DNA of 64,000 nt, from positions 18,586,501-18,650,500 of the forward strand of contig NC_092660.1 of NCBI RefSeq assembly GCF_032118995.1, written 5' to 3'. The position numbers were made by a program, and so were the translations under genes. Within the stretch, counting starts at the first letter, position 1. Each line of letters starts with the position of its first letter. The notes below the pieces were generated by a model. The model worked only from the letters and a program-made list of their open reading frames with translations. It did not search any database and had not been told where the DNA came from. This DNA comes from Asterias amurensis. Its lineage: Eukaryota; Echinodermata; Asteroidea; Forcipulatida; Asteriidae. Positions 54,260 through 64,000 of this stretch are shown here, piece after piece.

Positions 54260-57200
54260 TCTGCCTAAAATTGATAAAACTGCTGGACTTAACCCCTTGT
54301 GATTATTTTTAATTTTTCTGCCTTAATTCGATAAACTGCTGGACTTACCCCGTGCGATTTTTTATTATTTTGGCCTATATTTGATAAAACTGCTGGACTT
54401 ACTTACTTTTTAGCCTAGAATTTATGAAACTGCTGGACTTACCCCTTGTGATTATTTTTTATATTTCTGCCTAAATTCGATAAAACTGCTGGACTTACCC
54501 CTTGTGATTTTTTTCATATTTTGGCCTATATTTGATAAAACTGCTGGACTTACCCCTTGTGATCTTTTCATTTTGTGGCCTATATTTGATATAACTGCTG
54601 GACTTACCCCTTGTGATTTTTTCATTTTGTGGCCTATTTTTGATAAAACTGCTGGACTTACCCCTTGTGATTATTTTTTATATTTCTGCCTAAATTCGAT
54701 AAAACTGCTGGACTTACCCCTTGTGATTTTTTTCGTTTTTCGGCCTAAATTTGATATAACTGCTGGACTTACCCCTTGTGATTTTTTCATTTTGTGGCCT
54801 ATATTTGATAAAACTGCTGGACTTACCCCTTGTGATTTTTTCATTTTGTGGCCTATATTTGATAAAACTGCTGGACTTACCCCTTGTGATTTTTTTGTTT
54901 TCGGCCTAAATTTGATATAACTGCTGGACTTACCCCTTGTGATTTTTTAATTTTTTGGCCTATATTTGATAAAACTACTGGACTTACCCCTTGTGATTTT
55001 TTCATTTTTTCGCCTATATTTGATAAAACTGCTGGACTTACCCCTTGTGATTTTTTCCTTTTTCGGCCTAAATTTGATAAAACTGCTGGACTTACCCCTT
55101 GTGATTTTTTCATTTTTTGGCCTATATTTGATAAAACTGCTGGACTTACCCCTTGTGATTTTTTCGTTTTTCGGCCTATATTTGATAAAGCTGCTGGACT
55201 TACCCCTTGTGATTTTTTCATTTTTTTGCCTATATTTGATAAAACTGCTGGGCTTACCCCTTGTGGTTTTTTCGTTTTTCGGCCTATATTTGATAAAACT
55301 GCTGGACTTACCCCTTGTGATTGTTTAATTTTTCGGCCTTCATTTGATAAAGCTGCTGGACTTACCCCTTGTGATTTTTTCATTTTTCGGCCTAAATTTG
55401 ATAAAACTGCTGGACTTACCCCTTGTGGTTTTTTCATTTTTCGGCCTAAATTTGATAAAACTGCTGGACTTACCCCTTGTGGTTTTTTCATTTTTCGGCC
55501 TATATTTGATAAAACTGCTGGACTTACCCCTTGTGGTTTTTTCATTTTTCGGCCTAAATTTGATAAAACTGCTGGACTTACCCCTTGTGGTTTTTTCATT
55601 TTTCGGCCTAAATTTGATATAACTGCTGGACTTACCCCTTGTGATTTTTTCATTTTTTGACCTATATTTGATAAAACTGCTGGACTTACCCCTTGTGATT
55701 TTTTCGTTTTTCGGCCTAAATTTGATTAAACTGCTGGACTTACCCCTTGTGATTTTTTTCATTTTTTGGCCTAAATTTGATAAAACTGCTGGACTTACCC
55801 CTTGTGATTTTTTCATTTTTCGGCCTAAATTTGATAAAACTGCTGGACTTAGGGCCTACCCCTTGTGATTTTTTCATTTTTTGGCCTATATTTGATAAAA
55901 CTGCTGGACTTACCCCTTGTGATTTTTTCGTTTTTCGGCCTAAATTTGATTAAACTGCTGGACTTACCCCTTGTGATTTTTTTCATTTTTTGGCCTAAAT
56001 TTGATAAAACTGCTGGACTTACCCCTTGTGATTTTTTCATTTTTCGGCCTAAATTTGATAAAACTGCTGGACTTAGGGCCTACCCCTTGTGATTTTTTCA
56101 TTTTTTGGCCTATATTTGATAAAACTGCTGGACTTACCCCTTGTGGTTTTTTCATTTTTCGGCCTAAATTTGATAAAACTGCTGGACTTACCCCTTGTGG
56201 TTTTTTCATTTTTCGGCCTAAATTTGATATAACTGCTGGACTTACCCCTTGTGATTTTTTCATTTTTTGACCTATATTTGATATAACTGCTGGACTTACC
56301 CCTTGTGATTTTTTCATTTTTTGGCCTATATTTGATAAAACTACTGGACTTACCCCTTGTGATTTTTTCATTTTTTTGCCTATATTTGATAAAACTGCTG
56401 GACTTACCCCTTGTGATTTTTTCCTTTTTCGGCCTAAATTTGATAAAACTGCTGGACTTACCCCTTGTGATTTTTTCATTTTTTGGCCTATATTTGATAA
56501 AACTGCTGGACTTACCCCTTGTGATTTTTTCGTTTTTCGGCCTATATTTGATAAAGCTGCTGGACTTACCCCTTGTGATTTTTTCATTTTTTTGCCTATA
56601 TTTGATAAAACTGCTGGGCTTACCCCTTGTGGTTTTTTCGTTTTTCGGCCTATATTTGATAAAACTGCTGGACTTACCCCTTGTGATTGTTTAATTTTTC
56701 GGCCTTCATTTGATAAAGCTGCTGGACTTACCCCTTGTGATTTTTTCATTTTTCGGCCTAAATTTGATAAAACTGCTGGACTTACCCCTTGTGGTTTTTT
56801 CATTTTTCGGCCTAAATTTGATAAAACTGCTGGACTTACCCCTTGTGGTTTTTTCATTTTTCGGCCTATATTTGATAAAACTGCTGGACTTACCCCTTGT
56901 GGTTTTTTCATTTTTCGGCCTAAATTTGATAAAACTGCTGGACTTACCCCTTGTGGTTTTTTCATTTTTCGGCCTAAATTTGATATAACTGCTGGACTTA
57001 CCCCTTGTGATTTTTTCATTTTTTGACCTATATTTGATAAAACTGCTGGACTTACCCCTTGTGATTTTTTCGTTTTTCGGCCTAAATTTGATTAAACTGC
57101 TGGACTTACCCCTTGTGATTTTTTTCATTTTTTGGCCTAAATTTGATAAAACTGCTGGACTTACCCCTTGTGATTTTTTCATTTTTCGGCCTAAATTTGA

Positions 57201-57660
57201 TAAAACTGCTGGACTTAGGGCCTACCCCTTGTGATTTTTTCATTTTTTGGCCTATATTTGATAAAACTGCTGGACTTACCCCTTGTGATTATTCTTTATA
57301 TTTCTGCCTAAATTTGATAAAACTGCTGGACTTACCCCTTGTGATTTTTTCATTTTGTGGCCTATATTTGATAAAACTGCTGGACTTACCCCTTGTGATT
57401 TTTTCGTTCTTCGGCCTAAATTTGATATAATTGCTGGACTTACCCCTTGTGATTTTTTCATTTTTCGGCCTAAATTTGATAAAACTGCTGGACTTACCCC
57501 TTGTGATTTTGGGTCTTTAATTGATAATACTGCTGGACTTGCCCCTTGCGACTTTTTTCCTTTTTCGTCCCAAATCTGATTAAACTGCTGGACCCTTGTG
57601 ATTTGTTTCCATTTTTCGTTCTCAATTTGATACAAAACTGCTGGACTAATAATACTTCTT
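54260..57660. repeat. 54-bp minisatellite, about 63 copies
   Basis: The unit is GATAAAACTGCTGGACTTAC, CCCTTGTGATTTTTTCATTT, TTCGGCCTAAATTT. Copies at both edges are diverged and those inside nearly identical. Because 54 is a multiple of three, long open frames appear in several frames on both strands (18-aa period); none has start, splice or domain support. Blocks of about 0.9 kb repeat at an offset of 1366 bp (for example 55340-55816 and 56706-57182), and a 224-bp block is doubled at 55641-56092. Confidence 0.92.
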
Positions 57661-57699
57661 GCAGGTTTTTTCTTAAACTGTTTACAAAAATGTAACAAA

Positions 57700-58717
57700 A
57701 AGCTGGACCTTATTTGAGATTTGCTATTTTATTGTTCCATTTTTCAGTATTCACAAATTTCTACAAATTTATGTGATAAAAATGATCAGTATTTTCAATA
57801 ACTATAGCTTATTGACCAAAACAATAAAATGGCATGAGTAGACCATACTGCGTCATTTGAAACCATAATATCTCACAGTTTTTACCAAAATTTGACAGAA
57901 ATGCTTGACTTGCTTTCATTACCCCTGGTGATTTTTTAAATTTTAAACAAACCTCAAAGTTCAATCTTTTGCTATCATACGAAGCATGCACTTTCTGACG
58001 TTCTCAGCATATAAATTATTTGGTTATTCTGATGATAGGGAACCGGCCACAACTTATATACACTAAGCAGTGTTTTGGCTGGTAAACTTAAGCAGATATG
58101 TAAGACCTCAATAATAACAACAAGTCCTTTAAATGAGGCACCTACTTTGTCCTACTCTACGGGAAAGCTTCATTAGATAAAGAGGTCAGAATAACACATC
58201 CTTTTCCTCCGGCAACTCACATCTGTTATCTCCATGTGATTCCTTTTCCAAACTTAATTAGATTATGCATAAACCAGTGGGACTACTGACTACCCATGGC
58301 ACAGATTAACTGCTCATCCATTAAGTTTAATGGCCCAAGTAATTCAATGTAAACACAGTGGCCTATTGAAAAGGATTTATACTTTACACGTTTTTGTTGC
58401 CAAACTCAGAGTTTTTTAATGTCGCATTCACGTAATGTAGTATAGGCTTCCACGCTTATCAAAAGATAAGAATCGTTGTTTCAATGGACACCACTGTGTA
58501 ATAACCATGGAGACATCTACTGTGGACAACTGTCCACAAAATTCCTGCCCCTCTTGACCAAATCACTGCCCTGTTGATTGACACCCCTCTAGGGCGTGTG
58601 GAATAGTCCAGCTTAGGATATCAATGCAATGTGAGCTGACTGTGTTTACGACATGGTTAAGACAATGGAAATATTAACATGTTTCGTTAAATGCCGACCT
58701 CTGTATTTCCTTCAGAT
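57700..58717. other. Spacer and probable 3' UTR of HEATR1
   Basis: The right part should be the 3' UTR of the minus-strand HEATR1 gene. ATTAAA variants on the minus strand lie at 58415-58420 and 58326-58331. No other feature recognised. Confidence 0.4.
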
Positions 58718-58806
58718 TTAGAAGTATTTCTGTAAGGGCTCTCCGAGGGTCTTCTCTAAGTCATTGACGACCAACTGACAGTGCTGCTCCACTTCCTCGG
58801 ACTCGT
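58718..58806 (-). CDS. HEATR1: HEATR1 last exon with stop
   Basis: The acceptor CCCTTTTGCAG is on the right at 58807. The exon encodes the conserved end ESEEVEQHCQLVVNDLEKTL then GEPLQKYF, with TAA at 58718-58720. Confidence 0.92.
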
Positions 58807-61800
58807 CTGCAAAAGGGTAAAAAGAAAAACAGAAAATCGTTGTGAAAATCCTTCTCTTAAAATAGCAGTAAAAAAGTAGTTAGTGGCCTGATGCTTCAAC
58901 CCTGGAATAGTATTTCTCGAAGGCTGAACAATTTAGGCTTCACGAAGGCTTAAATCATTTGGCCTTTGAGAAAGACTCTGTTAGGGACGAAACATTAGGC
59001 CACTAACTTGTTTTTGTTTTCATTTATACCATAGGTTCTTATGGTTTCCAATAGCTAATTCAATTTTCTCCTAAAATAGCATTAACATTCAAGGGGCACT
59101 CATTTCGCGATCATAGTCTGCTTCGGCTGGACATGAAAACATGAACTCTCACCCAGTTCCTACACATGTGAATGCATTAATTCACATCATACAAACAAAC
59201 TTTAAAGGGAGCCATCATTATTGTATGTGTGTGAGTGCAGAAACAGGGTGAGAGTTCAGAACTTAATGTCTGTCCACAGACTCGCTGTAATCACGACGAC
59301 AGTGCATGCCCTTTAAAGACACTTGCCACCTTTTGTAATTGCCAAAGACCTGTCTTCTCACTTGGTGTATCTCAACATATGCACAAAATAAAAAACCTGT
59401 GAATATTTGAACTCAATTGGTCGTCGAAGTTGCGAGATAATAATGGGAAAAAAAACACTCTTGTCACACGAAGTTGTGTGCTTTCAGATCCATGATTTAA
59501 AATCAAGACCTCAAAATCAAATTCTGAGGTCTCTCAATCAAATTCAAATATTTAAGTAGAAAATTACTTCTTTCTTGAAAACTACGTTACTTCAGAGGGA
59601 GCTGTTTCTCACAATGTTTTATACTATCAACAGCTCAATGTTTTATACTATCAACAGCTTTGATTGTTAACAAGTAAGTTTTTAGGATAACAGTAATAAC
59701 CAATAGTGTCCAGTGCCTTTTAGTTACCATAGAGTGGTGTATTTTGAAGGATTTAGTACTGTACATGTACCTTTAAAGCCATTGGACACTTTCGGAACAG
59801 AACAAAAATTAAAAGTTCACAGATTTACAAATAACTTACAGGGTTTACAGAAGGTATTGGTGAAAGACTTCTCTTGAAATATTATTCCATGAGATGCTTT
59901 ACTTTTTGAGACAACATTAAAACAATTATCAATTCTCGATATTGAGAATTACGGATTTTATTTTAAACACATGTCATGACACGGCGAAACATGCGGAAAC
60001 AAGGGTGGGTTTTCCCGTTTTTTTTCTCCCGACTCCGATGACCGATTGAGCCTAAATTTTCACAGGTTTGTTATTTTATATATAAGTTGTGATACACGAA
60101 GTGTGGGCCTTGGACAATACTGTTTACCGAAAGTGTCCAACGGCTTTAAACCACCCATATGTAGCACAAGGTCAGGCAGCGGAAAGGGATATTTGTGAAG
60201 ATCTATCCACACAATACATGTAACATACATACCTTCCATGAGTTCCGCAAGGAAGGGGATGGTCTCAGGTAGCAGGGATAGATAGTCTTCCGCTAGTTTC
60301 TTATGGAGCTCTTGAAGTACAGTCAAGGCTGCAAACCGAACCTGAGATGGGATGAACAAAAACACACAATATTATTGTTTTTATTATTTATATTCGGCAT
60401 TACAGGATTTGGGTACTTTTTCAAAATGTCCACAGATTTACATTAAACTTACAGGACTTGAAGATAATGATAGTGGAAACCTTCCACTATTACTAACTGA
60501 GGTTCTGTAGTTTTTGAGAAATGAGAAACTTTGCATGGTGGAAATATGATAAGGAAAGTTTGCGGTAACACCATGTAATGACTATCTCTAAATGAGTTGG
60601 GGTGGTTCTGAAAAGCAGCCCTATGAAATTGGGCCCTGCTCATTGTTTTTTTAGCTTACCTTCGGTGAGCTGTGTCTAGTCTTGAGAAGGACCTGGTAGT
60701 TGAGGGGTTGCCAAGTTGATGAGTCTCGAGACGAAACAAGGAGCTGAGCTATGCATGGCGTCAAATGCTGTGAAACGCGCTCCCGGTATGCGTCGTCAGT
60801 TCCCTGCATGTTCTCAATCTGGAGTAGATGTGAAATAATATTATCAATTTATAAATAATATACTCAGGACAGATTATCAATTCTGATTGGTCAAGAGGGC
60901 ATCATTTGGCGGAGAACAAACATGTGATATAAACACGGTGAGAAGTGTTTAAACATAGGCGTGGCCCACAAGCTTATGCGTGGTGTTAATGGAGGACACG
61001 AGAAACATGACCGAGATTCAAAACCACACTCCGATGACTTGAACTTGAATTCGATGCTCTTAGCCACATCCAAAAACGAAGAAAAAAACAAACAAGAAAA
61101 ACATTGACAGTCCAAGAAACAGTGATTCTCACCTGATCCACTAGAGGCTGCATAAGACGCTGGAATCTCTCCTTTGAGACGAACGTTCCCTTGTCGTACA
61201 TGAAGCATTTATGGAGACAATCTAAGATGCGGACTAAGAGGAGAGACGACTTCTCGTCACTGTCGGTAGATTCCTCAAAGAAGGGCTTGTCTGGAAACGC
61301 AAGAAACGCAAAGGTTACAAGATCTTAAAAAAATGTTTCCGGTTAACATTTGGTTCTCCCTAAAGGCCATGTTAAAGCCATTGGACACAGATTTACAAAT
61401 AACCCACAGAATTTACATAAGGTAATGGTGAAAAACTTCTCTTGAAATATTTTTCCATGAAATGCTTTACTTTTTGAGAATGCATTAAAACAAATATTAG
61501 GATTTATTTCCAACACATGTCATGACACAGCCAAACGTGCGGAAACAAGGGTGGGTTTACCCGTTATTTTTTCCCAACTCTGATGACTGATTGAGCCTAA
61601 ATTTTCACAGGTTTGTTATTTTATATATAAGTTGTGATACACAAAGGGTGGGCCTTTGGACAATACTGTTTACCAAAAAAGTCCAATGGCTTCAAAGGAA
61701 AAATATACTTTGGGTTTTTGAAACATACTCAGACAAAGAACAGCTATTGTCAAATCATTTGCGAAATTTCATTTCAAAAGGTGGTGGAGTTTTTTTCAAA

Positions 61801-63245
61801 ATCTTGAGTAATTATGTCCATGCAGGAAGAACAATCCACAGTAGGAATACACAATCCGAGTCTCAGATTCAAATTTGGGGCGTAACAACTGATATCTGTT
61901 CACATCACTTTGAAGTGGCATGTTTCTTAAAGCCAGTGGACACTATTGGTAAATGTCAAAGTCAAGTCCTCACAGTTGGTGTATCTCAACATATGCATAA
62001 AATAACAAACCTGTGAAAATTTAAGCTCAATCGGTCGTCAAAGTTGCAAGATATTAATGAAAGAAAAAAAAAAACCTTGTCATACAAAGTTGTGTGCTTT
62101 CTGATGCTTGATTTCGAGACCTCAAATTCTAAACTTGATGTTTCGAAATCAAATTCATGGAAAATTACTTCTTTCTCGAAAACTACGTCACTTCAGAGGG
62201 AGCCGTTTGTCACATTGTTTTATACTATCAACCTCTCTCCTTTACTCATTACCAAGTGAGGTTTTATGATGATAATTATTTTGAGTAATTACCAATAGTG
62301 TCCACTGCCTTTAAAACTTCAGAGGGAGCCGTTTCCCACAATGTTTTATACTATCAACAGCTCTCCATTGCTCATTACCAAGTAAGTGTTTAGGCTAATG
62401 ATTCTTTTGAGTAAATTACCAATATTGTCCAGTGCCTTTAGAGTGTTAGAATGTAAAGCTACCTGTTTTGTGAGTGTTGTTTGAATCGAGGAGATCGGCT
62501 GCCTTGGCAACTAGGTGACCAGCAAACAAAGTGAAGAGACTCTTGAGTTTGTCCGCAATGGCATCGGAGAGACGGTAAAGTGTCAGGAGACGGTCTTTGG
62601 GAGATGTACTGCGAGTAGCCCAATCAACCACCTTGGTGAAAAAAAACATGAGTCTTAAGCGCTTAGCACAATTTGTGGATAGCTTTGAAAGCACCTTTGG
62701 TAATACCAGTCTTCTCACTTGGTGTATCCCAACATATGCACAAAATAACAAACCTATAAAAATTTGAACGCAATTGGTCGTCGAAGTTATGAGAGAATAA
62801 TGGGAAGAAAAAAACACTGTTGTCACACAAAGTTGTGTGATTTCAGATGCTTGATTTTGAGACCTCAAAATCTAACTCCGAGGTCTCAAAATCAAATTTG
62901 TGGAAAATTACCTATTTCTCAAAAACTACGTTACTTCAGAGGGAGCTGTTTCTCGCAATGTTGTATACTATCAACAGCTCTCCATTGCTTGTTACCAAGT
63001 TAGTTTTTATGATAACAAAAATTCTGAGTAATTACCATCAGTTTCAAAAGCAATCTACTTTTTATAATTGAAATGGTACACCTTTAAAGACTATCCAATC
63101 CAGTGCCTCAGTCTCAATTGACCTTCGACCTCTGACCTACCTTCAATAACATGGGCCTGAAGCTCGCTTCCGATAGCTTCATGACTAAGGTCAACACAGC
63201 ACGTATCACATGACCTTCAACTGCGTCGACCTCCGGCAAACTTAG
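58718..63245 (-). CDS. HEATR1: HEATR1/UTP10 (BP28), C-terminal 262 aa, 6 exons; 5' part outside the window
   Basis: The exons, 5' to 3', are 63245-63141, 62631-62463, 61290-61133, 60818-60660, 60341-60233 and 58806-58718. All have GT/AG sites and matching phases. The joined sequence reads LSLPEVDAVEG, MKLSEASFRPM, SPKDRLLTLYRLSDAIADKL, LFTLFAGHLVAKAADLL, ERVSQHLTPCIAQL, LNYQVLLKTRHSSPKVRFAA, LLPETIPFLAELMEDESEEV and ends KTLGEPLQKYF before TAA. This matches the conserved C-terminal region of HEATR1 (BP28CT and end HEAT repeats), which I recognise. The protein is a nucleolar component of the U3 small-subunit processome (t-UTP group) needed for rRNA transcription and 18S rRNA processing. The full protein is about 2,100 aa in animals, so most of the gene lies to the right. 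It converges with the cytokine receptor. Confidence 0.93.
59308..59724 (-). mobile_element. Family A MITE-like element
   Basis: In the last HEATR1 intron: AAGACACTTGCCACCTTTTG to CCAATAGTGTCCAGTGCCTTTT, with a short internal duplication (ATGTTTTATACTATCAACAGCT twice). Confidence 0.75.
59770..60150 (-). mobile_element. Family B MITE-like element, full length
   Basis: TTTAAAGCCATTGGACACTTTCGG and CCGAAAGTGTCCAACGGCTTTAA form inverted ends of about 22 bp. In the last HEATR1 intron, beside a family A copy. Confidence 0.75.
60233..60341 (-). CDS. HEATR1: HEATR1 penultimate exon
   Basis: 109 nt, phase 0 in and 1 out, encoding a HEAT-type helix pair (VRFAALTVLQELHKKLAEDY, then LLPETIPFLAELME). Confidence 0.92.
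60660..60818 (-). CDS. HEATR1: HEATR1 exon
   Basis: 159 nt, phase 0 on both sides, encoding YRERVSQHLTPCIAQLLVSS and WQPLNYQVLLKTRHSSPK. Confidence 0.92.
61133..61290 (-). CDS. HEATR1: HEATR1 exon
   Basis: 158 nt, phase 1 in and 0 out, encoding KPFFEESTDSDEKSSLLLVR, LDCLHKCFMYDKGTFVSKER and LMQPLVDQ. Confidence 0.92.
61370..61700 (-). mobile_element. Family B MITE-like element
   Basis: GTTAAAGCCATTGGACAC at one end and AAAAGTCCAATGGCTTCAAA at the other, with the CATGTCATGACACAGCC block. Internally shortened. Confidence 0.7.
61927..62445 (-). mobile_element. Family A element plus an adjacent partial copy
   Basis: A full copy (61927-62316) is followed directly by a second right half (62317-62445) repeating the GAGGGAGCCGTTTCCCACAATG to CCAATATTGTCCAGTGCC segment. 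This suggests tandem duplication or insertion of one copy into another. Confidence 0.7.
62463..62631 (-). CDS. HEATR1: HEATR1 exon
   Basis: 169 nt, phase 0 in and 1 out, encoding SPKDRLLTLYRLSDAIADKL followed by KSLFTLFAGHLVAKAADLL, the most recognisable part of the BP28 C-terminal domain. Confidence 0.93.
62690..63060 (-). mobile_element. Family A MITE-like element
   Basis: ACCTTTGGTAATACCAGTCTTC at one end and GAGTAATTACCATCAGTTTC at the other, with typical inner blocks. In a HEATR1 intron. Confidence 0.7.
63141..63245 (-). CDS. HEATR1: HEATR1 first visible exon
   Basis: 105 nt, phase 0 on both sides, encoding VDAVEGHVIRAVLTLVMKLS followed by EASFRPMLLK. The acceptor TTATCAACAG lies at 63246. 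Upstream exons must lie beyond position 64000. Confidence 0.9.
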
Positions 63246-63301
63246 CTGTTGATAAACAAAAACCATGTGGAATCAATGGATGGGGCAAAGAACAACCTGT
63301 C

Positions 63302-63655
63302 TTTAAAGACAGTGGACACTATTGGTAATTGTCAAAGACCAGTCTTCTCACTTGGTGTATCTCAACAAATGCATAAAGTAACAAACCTGTGAAAATTTGA
63401 GCTCAATTGGTTGTCGAAGTTGCAAGATAAAAATGAAAGAAAAAATACCCTTGTCACACAAAGTTTTGTGCTTTCAGATGCTTGATTTCAAGACCTCCAA
63501 ATCTAAATCTGAGGTCTTGAAATCAAATTCATGGAAAATTACTTCTTTCCCCAAAACTACGTCATTTCAGAGGGAGCCACTTCTCACAATGCTTTGTACT
63601 ATCAACAGCTCTTCCATTACTCATTACCAAGTAAGGTTTATGTTAATAATAATAA
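63302..63655 (-). mobile_element. Family A MITE-like element
   Basis: AAAGACAGTGGACACTATTGG at one end and the family body through CCATTACTCATTACCAAGTAAGG; the far terminal end is replaced by an AATAAT-rich tract. Confidence 0.7.
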
Positions 63656-63897
63656 ATAATAATGAATAATAAAATAATGAATAAAAAAAAACTTCATATC
63701 TGAAACTTTTTCTCTGAATACACAATGTAAGTCCACGTTTACGTCACAACTGTGATATAACACAGTCGGCATGCGCACGGACACTTTGATCTAGCATCAG
63801 ATATACACCATCAAGTTCATGGTATGAACCAGTTAGCTTAGGACTGATGCTGAAATGACCCCTCTGTCACCTGAACTATCTTTCTCGCCTCCACTTT

Positions 63898-64000
63898 CTG
63901 GGGTGGATTTCACAAAGGTAGTCCTAACTTAGGACTAGTCCTAGGCAATGCTAAGAGATAGGACTAGTCCTAAGTTAGGACCAGTAACTCATCTCAACTT
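63898..64000. repeat. Palindrome-rich interspersed repeat at the right edge
   Basis: GGGGTGGATTTCACAAAGGTAG is followed by CCTAACTTAGGACTAGTCCTAGG and CCTAAGTTAGGACCAGTAACTC in opposite orientation. It runs off the window and is related to 7070-7165. Confidence 0.6.

Noticed and set aside
54877..57019. Long open frames on both strands (up to 351 codons) with an 18-residue period in the minisatellite
   Set aside because: The frames exist because the unit length (54 bp) is a multiple of three. Several frames and both strands are open alike, and there is no promoter, splice or domain support.
54260..57660. CRISPR-like regular repetition
   Set aside because: The repeats are directly adjacent with no unique spacers, and the genome is animal. 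It is a minisatellite.

Overview
The window looks like metazoan, most likely echinoderm and probably sea star, genomic DNA. It has short exons with GT/AG introns, tandem single-exon SRCR domains (a family greatly expanded in echinoderms), and introns full of recurrent short inverted-repeat elements and tRNA-derived SINEs. The species cannot be fixed from sequence alone; the sea-star call is an inference from gene content and repeat style.

Four protein genes can be reconstructed. (1) On the minus strand, 13562 down to 723, is a secreted multi-SRCR protein: a signal-peptide exon with a furin-like RQRR site followed by 14 group-A-type SRCR domains. Thirteen domains are single phase-1 exons of 309-327 nt and one is split by an intron. 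(2) On the plus strand, about 21350-25890, is a small secreted protein of 135 aa with a signal peptide, a proline/serine/glycine-rich segment, a tetrabasic RRRR site made across an exon junction, and two EF-hands. A TATA box, a CRE-like palindrome and a 5'UTR exon precede it. (3) On the plus strand, 30511-50020, is a class I cytokine receptor of gp130 type: signal peptide, Ig, a cytokine-binding module with CxW and WSEWT, three FN3 domains, a membrane segment and a Box1-like IPDP. Its cytoplasmic tail is about 1,400 aa, encoded mainly by one 4.1-kb exon that ends in 13 copies of a 47-aa (141-bp) repeat. Nearly every copy has a SPYVQV-type tyrosine site. (4) On the minus strand, 63245 down to 58718 and running off the right edge, are the last six exons (262 aa) of HEATR1/UTP10 (BP28), a U3 small-subunit processome factor.

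Layout: 1-722, likely 3' flank of the SRCR gene; 723-13562, SRCR gene; 13.6-21.2 kb, intergenic with repeats and a C-rich minisatellite; 21.2-25.9 kb, EF-hand gene; 26-29 kb, intergenic repeats; 29.1-50.3 kb, cytokine receptor with a possible 5'UTR exon; 50.3-54.2 kb, intergenic with two inverted-repeat elements; 54.25-57.66 kb, a 54-bp minisatellite of about 63 copies; 58.7-64 kb, HEATR1. The receptor and HEATR1 converge on the minisatellite.

The most unusual object is the receptor tail. It has a graded series of tyrosine docking motifs (YxxQ, YxxM, then S-x-Y-x-x-[IV]) and ends in a young coding minisatellite. The array stops at an in-frame TAA in the first codon of a further repeat copy; about 1.4 open copies lie beyond it. 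The SRCR gene and the cytokine receptor could both act in immunity, with recognition and signalling roles respectively, but functional linkage is inference only.
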